Below, piece after piece: positions 7,536 to 18,182 of a DNA stretch of 63,031 nucleotides (positions are counted from its first letter, which is position 1; every line of letters starts with the position of its first letter). The position numbers were made by a program, and so were the translations under genes. The notes under the pieces were generated by a model that worked only from the letters and a program-made list of their open reading frames with translations, ran no database searches and was not told the DNA's origin. This DNA comes from Actinomycetes bacterium (GTDB lineage Bacteria; Actinomycetota; Acidimicrobiia; Acidimicrobiales; Acidimicrobilacustridaceae). The stretch covers positions 1-63,031 of the forward strand of contig JAKOVH010000034.1 in assembly GCA_029782145.1 (NCBI GenBank), in the 5' to 3' direction.

Positions 7536-9731
7536 TCAGTGCGAGAACTCGACCTTCGGCAGCCGCCGGTCGAGCCAGCCGGGGAGCCACCAGTTGCGGT
7601 CGCCCAGAAGCCCCATCAGCGACGGCACCAGCATCATCCGGATCACCGTGGCGTCGAGCAGCACGGCGAGGGCGAGGGTGACGCCGAGCTCGGTCGGCGG
7701 GATGGGGCCGGTCACCCCGAAGGCCACGAACACCACGATCATGATGAGGGCGGCGTTGGTGATGGGCCGGCCCGTGCGGGCGATGCCGTCGCGGATGGCC
7801 CGCTGGGTGTCCTCGGTGTCCTCGTAGCGCTCACGGATGGCGGCGAGGAGGAACAGGTTGTAGTCCATCGACAGGCCGAACAGCAGGGCGAAGAAGAACA
7901 GCGGCGCCCAGGCGTCGACGAACCCCTGGTGGTGGATGCCGAGCAGCCCGGCCCCGATCCCGTGCTGGAACACGATGGTGGCGAAGCCGAAGCTGGCGGC
8001 CACGCTGATCAGGTTCAAGAAGATGGACGACACGGCGATGGTCAGGCTGCGGAACACCACCAGCAGCAGGACGAACGCCACGACCATGATCGCCCCGATG
8101 GCGAGCGGCGCCCGCCCGATGAGGACGTCGGTCAGGTCGTGGTTCTGCGAGGCGGGCCCACCGACGAGCGCGTCGGGGACGGCGGCTCCGACGTCCTCCC
8201 GCAAGCGGGTCACGAGGTCCATGGTGGCCTGGTCGTCGACCGGCGTGGTCGGGGTGACCCGCACCACCGTGCGACCGGTGGTCGCGGCCGGCTCGGCCAC
8301 GACCCGGGCGTCCATCACGCCGCGGTCGGCCTGGGCGATGGCCACCACCTGAGGGGCCTCGCCGGCGGGGACGGTGACGAAGATCGGGGCGGCGGCGCCG
8401 GGGCCGAAGGCGGCCACGAGCTGGTCGTACCCGTCACGGCTCGAGCGGCCCTCGTCGACCACCCGGGCGCCCGGCATGCCGAGCTTCATCCCGAGCGCCG
8501 GGGCGGCCAGGGCGAGCAGCACGGCCAGGCCGATGGCGAGGGTGATGCCGGGGCGCTTCAGGGCCTTGCCGGTCCAGCGGGCCCAACGGCCCTCGGCGCC
8601 CCGGTCGTGGTCCTTCTCCTTCTTGACCAGCACGCGGTCGCCGAGGGCGACGAGGACGGCGGGCAGCAGCGTCAGCGAAGCGAACGCCACGGCGACGACC
8701 GACAGGATCATGCCGAGGGCCATGGAGCGGAACACCATGACCGGCACCACGAAGATGGCGCCCAGCGAGAGCACGACGGCCAGCGCCGACAGGAACACGG
8801 CCTTGCCGGCGGTGTTCAAGGTGGCGGCCACCGCCTCGGTGGCGCTCTTGCCGTCCTCGCGCTCCTCGCGGTAGCGAGAGACGATGAAGAGGCTGTAGTC
8901 GATGCCGACGGCCAGGCCGATCATCATCGAGAAGTTCATCGACCACACCGACGTGGGCGTGCCGATGCCGATCAGGTGCAGGACGGCGAAGCTCACCGCC
9001 ATGCCGGCGATGGCGAGCAGCAGCGGCAGCCCGGCGGCGACGAGGGCGCCGAAGGCGACGACGAGCAGGATCATGGTGGGCACGCCGGAGAGCAGCTCGG
9101 CGAAGTGCAGCGCCTCGGAGTTGGCCTTGTTGAAGTCGCTCCAGACCGCCCACTCGCCGGTGACCTCGGCGGTGGCGCCGTTCGGCAGCGACACCTTGTC
9201 GACGAAGTCGATGAGCTTGCCGGCCGACTCGGGCCGGTCGGCGTCCTGCTTGGCCCACAGGTCGACGGGCACGAGGATGGTGCGGCCGTCCTGGGACACC
9301 ATGCCGGCCTCCGGTGGGATGCTCAGCGGGTCGACGACCTGGGCGGCGCCGGGCGCCCCGGCCAGATCGGCGACGAGCTGCCGGACCGCCGAGGGGTCCT
9401 GGCTCACGGGGACGTCCTGGTGCACGACCACGACGGCGGACTCGGCCCCGACCTGCGGGAAGTCGCGGCGGAGCTCGTCGCGGACCTTCGCCGACGTGGA
9501 GCCGGCGGCGTCCCAGCCCGCGCCGGACAGGGCGTGCTCCACGGTGATGGCGAGGGGCGCGGCGAGCAGGGCCACGAGGAGCCACGCCAGCATGACCCGC
9601 TTGCGGCGGCGGGCGGCGAAGCGCCCGAGCCGGGCGAACCAGGGCTGGTGGGCCCGGTCGAGGTGGTCGAGCTCGTGCTCCGGGTGGACCGGCGCGGAGT
9701 GAGCGTCGGGTGGGTCGGCGTTGATGGTCAT
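7536..9731 (-). CDS. MMPL-family RND-type transporter
   Basis: A 731-aa membrane protein of the MmpL/YdfJ family, proton-driven exporters of lipids, siderophores or drugs. The layout is an N-terminal cytosolic part, one helix (MLAWLLVALLAAPLAITV), a periplasmic domain, helices 2-6 including the typical GIDYSLFIVSRYREE block, then the repeat: helix 7, a second periplasmic domain, and helices 8-12 with GLSMDYNLFLLAAIRERYEDT. The D-Y pair in each half matches the proton-relay position. The start at 9731 has GGGAGGAG upstream. Two palindromes resembling CsoR-family operators lie 17-56 bases upstream, so the gene is probably de-repressed by a metal or sulfur/aldehyde stress signal. Cargo unknown. 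Confidence 0.9.
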   Translation of the reverse strand: MTINADPPDAHSAPVHPEHELDHLDRAHQPWFARLGRFAARRRKRVMLAWLLVALLAAPLAITVEHALSGAGWDAAGSTSAKVRDELRRDFPQVGAESAVVVVHQDVPVSQDPSAVRQLVADLAGAPGAAQVVDPLSIPPEAGMVSQDGRTILVPVDLWAKQDADRPESAGKLIDFVDKVSLPNGATAEVTGEWAVWSDFNKANSEALHFAELLSGVPTMILLVVAFGALVAAGLPLLLAIAGMAVSFAVLHLIGIGTPTSVWSMNFSMMIGLAVGIDYSLFIVSRYREEREDGKSATEAVAATLNTAGKAVFLSALAVVLSLGAIFVVPVMVFRSMALGMILSVVAVAFASLTLLPAVLVALGDRVLVKKEKDHDRGAEGRWARWTGKALKRPGITLAIGLAVLLALAAPALGMKLGMPGARVVDEGRSSRDGYDQLVAAFGPGAAAPIFVTVPAGEAPQVVAIAQADRGVMDARVVAEPAATTGRTVVRVTPTTPVDDQATMDLVTRLREDVGAAVPDALVGGPASQNHDLTDVLIGRAPLAIGAIMVVAFVLLLVVFRSLTIAVSSIFLNLISVAASFGFATIVFQHGIGAGLLGIHHQGFVDAWAPLFFFALLFGLSMDYNLFLLAAIRERYEDTEDTQRAIRDGIARTGRPITNAALIMIVVFVAFGVTGPIPPTELGVTLALAVLLDATVIRMMLVPSLMGLLGDRNWWLPGWLDRRLPKVEFSH

Positions 9732-9747
9732 CGGTGGGCTCCTCCCA

Positions 9748-9763
9748 ATACCCCGGTGGGTAT
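9748..9763 (-). promoter_or_regulatory. CsoR-family-like operator 1
   Basis: ATACCC-CGGT-GGGTAT is a perfect 6+6 inverted repeat located 17 bases before the MMPL start. The TACCC...GGGTA form is what CsoR, RcnR, FrmR and CstR repressors recognise. No such regulator is encoded in the window. Confidence 0.6.
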
Positions 9764-9771
9764 GAAGAGGG

Positions 9772-9785
9772 TACCCCAGGGGGTA
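9772..9785 (-). promoter_or_regulatory. CsoR-family-like operator 2
   Basis: TACCCC-AG-GGGGTA is a perfect inverted repeat 8 bases away from operator 1. Two nearby copies of the same arm (TACCC/GGGTA) strengthen the case for a real operator over the MMPL promoter. Confidence 0.6.
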
Positions 9786-9901
9786 TCGGGCCACAACCCC
9801 CGAGCCGCAGCGCCCGAGCCAGCCGGTGCCGAGAACGGCGACCGGCGCCGCCTGCCTCCATGCGGAGGTGGTTCGGCGCCGGACGGATCGGCGATGGTGG
9901 G

Positions 9902-9917
9902 AGGCCGCGGGCGGCCT
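9902..9917 (-). terminator. Hairpin after sdhB
   Basis: AGGCCGC and GCGGCCT form a 7-bp stem with a 2-base loop, starting 5 bases past the sdhB stop on the minus strand. The loop is short and there is no U-tract, so this is a modest candidate. Confidence 0.35.
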
Positions 9918-9922
9918 GGGGC

Positions 9923-10684
9923 TCAGCCCTGACCGATGAGCTTGCGGTTCTTGATCTTCGACTTGAGGTAGTCGCGGTTCATGAGGGCGATGAAGTCGAT
10001 CGGGATCTCCTTCGGGCACGCTTCCTGGCACTCGCCGTAGTTCGTGCAGGAGCCGAAGAACAGCTCCATCGTCTCGACCATGTCCTCGGTGCGCTTCCAG
10101 CGCTCGGCCTGGCCCTGAGGGAGCAGGTTGAGGTGGGCGAGCTTGGCCGAGGTGAACAGCTGGCCGGCGCCGTTGGGGCACGCCGCCACGCAGGCGCCGC
10201 AGCCGATGCAGGCCGCCGCGTCCATGGCCGTGTCGGCGGCTGGCTTGGGGACGAGGATCTCGTTGGCGTCGCGGGGGGCGCCGGTGTCGGCCGAGATGTA
10301 GCCGCCGGCCTCGATGATGGCGTCGAGGGCGCTGCGGTCGACCATCAGGTCCTTCTGCACCGGGAAGGCGGCGGCCCGCCACGGTTCGATGACGATGGTC
10401 TCGCCGTCGGTGAACTTGCGCATGTGCAGCTGGCAGGTGGCCGTGCCCTTCTGGGGGCCGTGGGCCTGGCCGTTGATCATCAGCCCGCAGGTGCCGCAGA
10501 TGCCCTCACGGCAGTCGCTGTCGAAGGTGATCGGCTCGCGGCCGTCCTCGATGAGGGCCTCGTTGACGTTGTCGAGCATCTCGAGGAAGGACATCTCGTC
10601 CTTCACGTCGTTCGCCTGGTAGGTCTCGAAGCGGCCCGCCGCGTCGGGGCCCTCCTGACGCCAGACCTTGAGGGTGAGGTTCAC
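9923..10684 (-). CDS. sdhB: Succinate dehydrogenase iron-sulfur subunit
   Basis: Electron-transfer subunit of complex II (succinate:quinone oxidoreductase), 253 aa, on the cytoplasmic face of the membrane. The N-terminal ferredoxin-like domain carries the 2Fe-2S cysteines (DCREGICGTCG with a later C in TATCQL). The C-terminal domain has CIGCGACVAACP for the 4Fe-4S cluster and CTNYGECQEACPKEIP for the 3Fe-4S cluster. It is the last gene of sdhCAB, 22 bases after sdhA. Length is normal for the short B. subtilis/actinobacterial type. Fumarate reductase B is the only realistic alternative, less likely beside this SdhC. Confidence 0.95.
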   Translation of the reverse strand: MNLTLKVWRQEGPDAAGRFETYQANDVKDEMSFLEMLDNVNEALIEDGREPITFDSDCREGICGTCGLMINGQAHGPQKGTATCQLHMRKFTDGETIVIEPWRAAAFPVQKDLMVDRSALDAIIEAGGYISADTGAPRDANEILVPKPAADTAMDAAACIGCGACVAACPNGAGQLFTSAKLAHLNLLPQGQAERWKRTEDMVETMELFFGSCTNYGECQEACPKEIPIDFIALMNRDYLKSKIKNRKLIGQG

Positions 10685-10706
10685 GTGGTCTCCAGGGGGT
10701 CAGGGT

Positions 10707-12632
<1,926 letters not shown>

Positions 12633-12643
12633 GCGTGCCTCTC

Positions 12644-13420
12644 TCAGCCGACCACGCCGGCCAGGACCATGATCGGGAACGAGATGTTGACGCCCGCGAC
12701 GAGGATGGCGAAGCCGGCGGCGAACCCACGCCGGATCGGGTTGTGGCGGGGGTTGAATCGGGGGCTCATGGAGCCGACGGTCTGAAACAGGCTCCACGTG
12801 CCGTGGTAGAGGTGGAAGCCGAGGGCCAGGTTGCCGATGATGTAGAGCAGCGCCACCGGCCACCGGTCGAGGCTGTAGGCCAGGTTCTGGTAGGCCTCGC
12901 CGCGCACGAACTCGGAGTTCACGGCGTGGATGCCCCAGGTCAGGTCGGCCAGATGGAACAGCAGGAACAGCCCGACGATGATGCCGCTCCAGCGCATGGT
13001 GCGGGCCGCCCAGCTCACGGCGACGTAGTCGCGCGGCGACTGGTACTTCGTGGGCCGGGCCTTGCGGTTGATGACGGTGAGGCCGTAGGCGCAGTGGATG
13101 TGCAGCACGAAGGCCACGATCAGGCCGATGCGCATCAGCCACAGCGCCACCGTGCGGGGCAGGATCGGCACCAGCAGCTCGCGGAGGAACTCGGCGTAGT
13201 GGTTGAAGTCCACCGGGCCGAGGTACATCTTCAGGTTGCCGACCATGTGGAAGAACACGAAGCCCATCAGCGCGACGCCGGTGAGGGCCATGACCCACTT
13301 CTTGCCGACCGACGACCGGTAGAGGTCGACGACCGGGAACGGGCTCCGCCGGTGCCGCTCGGCGATGGGCCGCGACGTGATGTCGGGCGTGAGGGCAGGC
13401 GGTTCCTTGGTTGCTGTCAC
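12644..13420 (-). CDS. sdhC: Succinate dehydrogenase cytochrome b subunit
   Basis: Membrane anchor and haem-binding subunit of complex II, 258 aa, first gene of the operon. It is the single-polypeptide, B. subtilis-like form: a soluble N-terminus (about 40 aa), then five hydrophobic segments beginning [22 protein letters not shown]. Candidate haem ligand histidines sit in [25 protein letters not shown] and GFHLYHGTW. This five-helix, potentially di-haem architecture is typical of menaquinone-using actinomycetes. No sdhD-like gene follows, as expected. The 155-base gap upstream must carry the promoter, but no convincing boxes were seen. Confidence 0.92.
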   Translation of the reverse strand: MTATKEPPALTPDITSRPIAERHRRSPFPVVDLYRSSVGKKWVMALTGVALMGFVFFHMVGNLKMYLGPVDFNHYAEFLRELLVPILPRTVALWLMRIGLIVAFVLHIHCAYGLTVINRKARPTKYQSPRDYVAVSWAARTMRWSGIIVGLFLLFHLADLTWGIHAVNSEFVRGEAYQNLAYSLDRWPVALLYIIGNLALGFHLYHGTWSLFQTVGSMSPRFNPRHNPIRRGFAAGFAILVAGVNISFPIMVLAGVVG

Positions 13421-13575
13421 GAGCGAACCCTTCGACTTTCCGATTCCGAGATGCCTGTCGAGGTGACGAGCCGATGAGACCGCTCGGCGCGATGATGAGG
13501 TCGCCTGCGGGCGGTTTCACGCTACCCACCGCCCACCGGGGGAGGCGAACCGTGGTCGGGCGCGCGGATCGCGCC

Positions 13576-15852
13576 TCAGCGCTCGAGCGTGCGGTGGGCG
13601 CAGCGCCGGTGGACGACCTGCCCACCCCGCCGCAGCACGACCTCGACGTCGAGCACGGCCGGCGCGGCAGCGGCCGGCGCGGCAGCGGCCGGCGGCTCGG
13701 GCACCACGAACCCGACGGCGCCGACGCGCACCACCTCGTCGGGGCCGACGGCGCCCTCCCAGCCGCGGCGCACGATCGGTTCGCCGGCGGCGCCGTGCCA
13801 GCGCACCACGACCTCGGCCCGCAGGTCCTCGACGGCGGCCCGCAGGTCGCTGACGACGTGCAGGTCGAGCGCGACCCGGTCGCCGGTGCGCAGCACCTCC
13901 GGGAGCTCGTCGAGCACGGCGATGACCGGCGCGCAGGCCGCGACGAAGGCGTCCCACGCCGGCTTGGGTGAGCGCTCGTGGTCGAGGAGCGCCGCGGTGG
14001 CGCCCGGTGCGGGGTCGCCGAGGGCGAAGGCGGCGAACCCGCCGGCGGGGCGGTACTTGAGGCGGCGCAGGGTCTCGACGTGCCGGCGCACCACCTCGGC
14101 CTGGTGGGCCTGGGCGGCCGCCGCCCAATCGGCGAGCGAGGGGTGCTGGTGGGGCGGCACGTGGCGCCCGACCGGGCCCAGCTCGAGGGCGAACCGGGCC
14201 GAGAGGTCGCGCCAGTCGAGGTCGGGCCAGCGCTGCGCCGCGTCTCCGTCGGGGTCGAGCACGCCGCCGTCGGCCCCGGGCGCCTGGGCGCCGAACTCGG
14301 CGACGAAGCGGCCGAGCCGCGGCCACCACCGCAGCAGCCGGCCCAGGTCGCCGGGGCGACCCCAGCGCCAGCCGGCCCACAGGTGGGTCGACGAGCCGGA
14401 GAGCTGCGGCAGGTGGGGCCACACGCCGCTGTGGGGGAGCACGGGGCGGCTGCCGTCGCTCGTGGCCAGGGTCTCGGCCACCGCCCGGTCGAGGAAGGTG
14501 CGGTTCCACGACGGGAGGGCCTGGGCGGCCAACCACCGCAGCCGGGCCCGCCGCCGGGTGCTGGCCGTGCCCGCGCGCCAGGTGCGGGGGTCGCCGCCCC
14601 AGGGCTCGTGGTGGGCGCACCACACCAGCAGCGAGGGGTGGTGGGCGAGCTCGTCGACCACGTGGCGGGCCAGGCGGCGCGCCGAGGACTTGGCCTGGCG
14701 TTGGAGCGCCCACTGGATCGGAAGGTCCTGCCACAGCAGGACCCCGAGCCGGTCGGCCTCCTCGTAGAGCTCCGGGCGGGCGATGTGGCCGTGGACGCGC
14801 AGCAGGTCGAGGCCGGCGTCGGCGGCCAGCCGGACGTCGGCGGCCACCTCGTCGGGGGTGGCCTCGGCCAGCAGCTCCCGGGTGGGCCCCACGGCGACGC
14901 CCTTGAGGAAGAGCTGCTCGCCGTTGACGCTCGTGACGAAGTCGTCCATGCGGACCTGGCGCAGGCCCGTGCGCCACCGGTGGACGTCGCTCACGTCGTC
15001 GTCGACGAGCACGTCGACACCGACGTCGTAGAGGGGCTGGGCGCCCAGCGCCCGGGGCCACCACAGCTCGGGCCGGGGGACGGGGACGATGAACTCGATG
15101 CGGTTCTCGCCGGTGGCCAGCGGGTGCTCGCGCTCCACCACGGCGACCGCCTGGTCGAGGGCATCGTCTCCGCTGCCCGCGGAGCGCTCGCCCGACGCCA
15201 CGGCGTCGTCGACCTTGGCCACCCACGTGCGCAGGGTGACCGAACGGGGCTCGTCGCAGTCGAGCACCACCCGCACGGCGAGGGTGGCCCGCTCGGACCC
15301 GGCCTCGGTGCAGCGCAGGCGGCAGTGCCGGATGCGCACCGGTCCGGTGGTGTGCAGCCTCACCGGGCGCCAGATCCCCCCGGGGTTGTGGCCCTCGCCG
15401 AGCAGGGCCGAGCGGCCGAGGGCGCCGGTGAGGTCGCGGGTGCGCCCGGTGCCGACCGGGTCGTGGGCGACCTCCATGGCGAGGAGGTGCTCGGCGCGGT
15501 GGCGCAGCAGATCGGTGACCTCGAACCAGTGAGGGACGACGTAGCCGGAGGTGTCACCGAGGTAGGTGCCGTCGAGCCACACGTCGGCCACCGCCATCAC
15601 CCCCTCCACGACGAGGAACGAGCGCTCGCCGGCCTCCGGCGTCGCCGCCGCGCCGTCGAACCGGGTGCGGTAGACGAGCGGGCCGTCGTGGTGGGCGAAC
15701 GCCTCGGTGGAGCGCCAGTGCCCCGGGACGGGGACGCGCTCCCAGGTGCTGTCGTCGACGGACTCGTCGGGGTAGCGCAGGTGCAGGTCGTCGACCGACG
15801 CGGGAGCGGCGCGCCACCGCCCGGAGAGGTCGATCGAGCTGCGGCGGGCCAT
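13576..15852 (-). CDS. Glycoside hydrolase family 2-like protein
   Basis: A 758-aa protein with the GH2 domain order: an N-terminal sugar-binding jelly roll ([10 protein letters not shown] to [25 protein letters not shown]), an immunoglobulin-like domain, then a TIM barrel. In the barrel, [12 protein letters not shown] and [28 protein letters not shown] are family hallmarks. [10 protein letters not shown] supplies the likely acid/base Glu and VAEFGAQA the nucleophile Glu. There is no signal peptide, so it is probably cytosolic. The C-terminus holds a [12 protein letters not shown] stretch from two 15-bp repeats (13657-13686). Beta-mannosidase- or galactosidase-like activity is possible; the substrate is unclear. 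The start lies 8 bases after a -10-like TAGCGT. Confidence 0.82.
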   Translation of the reverse strand: MARRSSIDLSGRWRAAPASVDDLHLRYPDESVDDSTWERVPVPGHWRSTEAFAHHDGPLVYRTRFDGAAATPEAGERSFLVVEGVMAVADVWLDGTYLGDTSGYVVPHWFEVTDLLRHRAEHLLAMEVAHDPVGTGRTRDLTGALGRSALLGEGHNPGGIWRPVRLHTTGPVRIRHCRLRCTEAGSERATLAVRVVLDCDEPRSVTLRTWVAKVDDAVASGERSAGSGDDALDQAVAVVEREHPLATGENRIEFIVPVPRPELWWPRALGAQPLYDVGVDVLVDDDVSDVHRWRTGLRQVRMDDFVTSVNGEQLFLKGVAVGPTRELLAEATPDEVAADVRLAADAGLDLLRVHGHIARPELYEEADRLGVLLWQDLPIQWALQRQAKSSARRLARHVVDELAHHPSLLVWCAHHEPWGGDPRTWRAGTASTRRRARLRWLAAQALPSWNRTFLDRAVAETLATSDGSRPVLPHSGVWPHLPQLSGSSTHLWAGWRWGRPGDLGRLLRWWPRLGRFVAEFGAQAPGADGGVLDPDGDAAQRWPDLDWRDLSARFALELGPVGRHVPPHQHPSLADWAAAAQAHQAEVVRRHVETLRRLKYRPAGGFAAFALGDPAPGATAALLDHERSPKPAWDAFVAACAPVIAVLDELPEVLRTGDRVALDLHVVSDLRAAVEDLRAEVVVRWHGAAGEPIVRRGWEGAVGPDEVVRVGAVGFVVPEPPAAAAPAAAAPAVLDVEVVLRRGGQVVHRRCAHRTLER

Positions 15853-15860
15853 GGGCGGCA

Positions 15861-15866
15861 ACGCTA
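15861..15866 (-). promoter_or_regulatory. -10-like TAGCGT for the GH2 gene
   Basis: TAGCGT (minus strand) lies 8 bases before the ATG at 15852, fitting a leaderless transcript. It is divergent from TAGGTT at 15903-15908, which could serve the leadered MoxR-type gene. Confidence 0.4.
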
Positions 15867-15960
15867 GCCAGCTCCGCCCGTCCCTCCCGAGGCCGCCGGC
15901 GGTAGGTTGAGGCGCGTTCGTCGCCCGGGCCGCTGGGCCCGGCGGGGGGAGGAGCCCACG

Positions 15961-17367
15961 ATGTCCGACCGTCCCACCACCTTCGGTGCCCTCCGGGCCT
16001 CGGGCTGGGAGAGCCGCCCGGTCAAGGAGGAGGTCCGCCGCAACGCCATCGCGCGGATCAAGGCCGGCGAGGCGCTGTTCCCGAACGTGCTCGGCTACGA
16101 GGACACCGTCCTGCCGCAGCTCGAGAACGCGCTGCTCGCCGGGCACGACGTGATCTTCCTCGGCGAGCGCGGACAGGCCAAGACCCGCATGATCCGTGCG
16201 CTCACCGGGCTGCTCGACGAGTGGATGCCGATCGTCGCCGGCTCGGAGATCAACGACGACCCGTACCACCCGGTCTCGCGGCACGCCAAGGACCTCCTCG
16301 ACGAGATGGGCGACGAGACCCCGATCGACTGGGTGCACCGCGACGAGCGCTTCGGCGAGAAGCTCGCCACCCCCGACACGTCGATCGCCGATCTCATCGG
16401 CGAGGTCGACCCCATCAAGGTGGCCGAGGGCCGGTACCTCTCCGACGAGCTCACGCTGCACTACGGGCTGGTGCCGCGCACCAACCGCGGCATCTTCGCC
16501 ATCAACGAGCTGCCCGACCTCGCCGAGCGCATCCAGGTCGGCCTGCTCAACGTGCTCGAGGAGCGCGACGTGCAGGTGCGGGGCTACAAGGTGCGCCTCC
16601 CGCTCGACGTGCTGCTCTTCGCCTCCGCCAACCCGGAGGACTACACCAACCGAGGCCGCATCATCACTCCGTTGAAGGACCGCTTCGGCGCCCAGATCCG
16701 CACCCACTACCCGCTCGACGTCGACACCGAGGTCACCATCGCCCGCCAGGAGGCCCGGCCGCTGGAGGCGCCCGGCGTGAAGGTCACGGTGCCTGAGTTC
16801 ATGGCCGAGGTGGTCGCCGAGCTCTCCCAGCTCGCCCGCCGCAGCCCGCACATCAACCAGCGCTCGGGTGTGTCGGTGCGCCTCACCGTGTCGAACCTCG
16901 AGACCCTGGTGGCCAACGCGGCCCGGCGCACCCTCGTGCACGGCGAGTCCGACGTCGTGCCCCGGGTGTCCGACCTCGAGGCGCTGGCGTCGTCGACCGC
17001 CGGCAAGCTCGAGATCGAGACGATCGAGGAGGGCCGCGACGAGCAGATCGTCGAGCAGCTGCTGAAGGCGGCGATTCTGTCGGTGTTCCGCGAGCACGCC
17101 GCCGTGGAGAACCTCCGCGGGGTGGTCGATGCCTTCGAGGGCGACCGGGTGGTCCACGCGGGGGAGGACGTCACCTCGTCCGACTACGTCGACCTCGTCG
17201 CCGACGTGCCGGCGCTGCGCGAGCCGGTGGCCGCGCTGTGCGGTGGCGACGAGTCGCCCGCCATGGTCGCCAGCGCCGTCGAGTTCCTGCTCGAGGGGCT
17301 GCACCTGTCCAAGCGGCTCAACAAGGACGCCGTGGGCCCCCGCGCCCAGTACCGCGGCCGCGGCTGA
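15961..17367 (+). CDS. MoxR/BchI-type AAA+ ATPase
   Basis: A 468-aa AAA+ ATPase of the magnesium-chelatase-I/MoxR clade. These proteins act with a VWA-domain partner to remodel or insert cofactors into proteins. The N-terminal region reaches a Walker A-like GERGQAKTR (about residues 70-78); Walker B is IFAINELPDL with sensor-1 LLFASANPEDYTNRGRIITPLKDRFG. The C-terminal helical lid begins around residue 280. The ATG at 15961 has GGGGGAGGAG upstream. The likely partner, the VWA protein at 19467, is not adjacent: an rpiA/GH1 operon on the opposite strand lies between. It is not a true chlorophyll gene; a chaperone-like role is inferred. Confidence 0.85.
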   Translation: MSDRPTTFGALRASGWESRPVKEEVRRNAIARIKAGEALFPNVLGYEDTVLPQLENALLAGHDVIFLGERGQAKTRMIRALTGLLDEWMPIVAGSEINDDPYHPVSRHAKDLLDEMGDETPIDWVHRDERFGEKLATPDTSIADLIGEVDPIKVAEGRYLSDELTLHYGLVPRTNRGIFAINELPDLAERIQVGLLNVLEERDVQVRGYKVRLPLDVLLFASANPEDYTNRGRIITPLKDRFGAQIRTHYPLDVDTEVTIARQEARPLEAPGVKVTVPEFMAEVVAELSQLARRSPHINQRSGVSVRLTVSNLETLVANAARRTLVHGESDVVPRVSDLEALASSTAGKLEIETIEEGRDEQIVEQLLKAAILSVFREHAAVENLRGVVDAFEGDRVVHAGEDVTSSDYVDLVADVPALREPVAALCGGDESPAMVASAVEFLLEGLHLSKRLNKDAVGPRAQYRGRG

Positions 17368-17445
17368 CCACCGCCTCTTCCCGCCCCCCGACGCTCCGCC
17401 CTTCCGCCCCTCTGCCCGTCCACCCCCACGAACCCCTGCACCCTC

Positions 17446-17499
17446 ACGAACCTGTGCCCGTTTCTGTCCCTCTGGGGACAGAAACGGGCACAAGTTCGT
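17446..17499. terminator. Long hairpin between convergent MoxR-type gene and rpiA
   Basis: Two 25-base arms (17446-17470 and 17475-17499) pair with a single C-A mismatch around the 4-base loop TCTG; the core is TGCCCGTTTCTGTCCC against its complement. It sits in the 143-base gap between convergent stops and should work in both directions. A partial extra copy of the outer arm (ACGAACC) is at 17429-17435. Confidence 0.75.
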
Positions 17500-17510
17500 A
17501 AGGGGGTCGG

Positions 17511-18182
17511 TCAGGCGCGGGGGTCGTTGACGAGCTCGCGCACGCCGTCGAGGCCCGCCACCACGACCCGGTCGACCATCGAGCCGGGGAAGATCCCGTG
17601 CTCGACGAGGCCCGGCACCTCCGACAGGCGAGCGCCGAGCTCCACCGGGTCGGCGATGGTGCCGAAGTGGGCGAGCATCACCAGGTTCCCGTTGTCGGTG
17701 CGCACCGGTCGGGTGACCACCTCCGTGGCGCCCAGCGACCGCACCGCCGCCGACACGACGCCAGGGGCGAAGTCGAGGACCTCGATGGGGGTGCCGAACG
17801 GGCCCAGCTGCTCGACGAGCTTCGACTCGTCGACGACGACGACGAAGCGGTCGGCCATGGCGGCGACGATCTTCTCGCGGGTGTGGGCGTTGCCGCCGCC
17901 CTTGGTGAGGTTGAACGCCGGGTCGACCTCGTCGGCGCCGTCGATGGTGATGTCGAGGTGGCCGACCTCGTCGGGGCTGACCACCTCGAGCCCCAGGGAG
18001 AGGGCCAGGTCGTGGGTCTGCACGGACGTGGCGGTGCACACGATGTCGGGCCGGCGCTCACCGAGCTCGACGATGGTCCAGTGGACCGTCGAGCCGGTGC
18101 CGAGCCCGACGCGCATGCCGTCGGTGACGTGGCTCGCGGCGAGCCGCCCGGCTCTCTCCTTGGCGACGTCATGGGGGGTCAC
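17511..18182 (-). CDS. rpiA: Ribose-5-phosphate isomerase A
   Basis: Interconverts ribose-5-phosphate and ribulose-5-phosphate in the pentose phosphate pathway, cytosolic, 223 aa. Family blocks are present: GLGTGSTVHWTIVELGER (substrate-phosphate loop), the DGADEVDPAFNLTKGGGNAHTREK signature with the catalytic Asp and Lys region, VVVDESKLVEQLG, and TDNGNLVMLAHFG. The GTG start overlaps the GH1 stop by four bases (GTGA), so it is translated from the same message. Length is normal. Ends at a strong hairpin. Confidence 0.94.
   Translation of the reverse strand: MTPHDVAKERAGRLAASHVTDGMRVGLGTGSTVHWTIVELGERRPDIVCTATSVQTHDLALSLGLEVVSPDEVGHLDITIDGADEVDPAFNLTKGGGNAHTREKIVAAMADRFVVVVDESKLVEQLGPFGTPIEVLDFAPGVVSAAVRSLGATEVVTRPVRTDNGNLVMLAHFGTIADPVELGARLSEVPGLVEHGIFPGSMVDRVVVAGLDGVRELVNDPRA

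Noticed and set aside
7536..10382. MMPL frame extended upstream into sdhB as a 948-residue protein
   Set aside because: The added 217 residues are a shifted shadow of sdhB; the real start at 9731 has a ribosome-binding site and its own promoter region with operators.
16221..16796. Long open frames on the other frames and strand of most genes, up to 1487 codons
   Set aside because: They are Arg/Pro/Gly/His-rich shadow frames caused by high GC at third positions, with no domain features; each lies over a gene with clear family motifs.
13576..18039. A single 1487-codon frame running from rpiA antisense through the GH2 gene
   Set aside because: Only the last 758 residues are protein-like (GH2). 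The upstream part reads through the antisense of the MoxR-type ATPase gene; the true start is the ATG at 15852.
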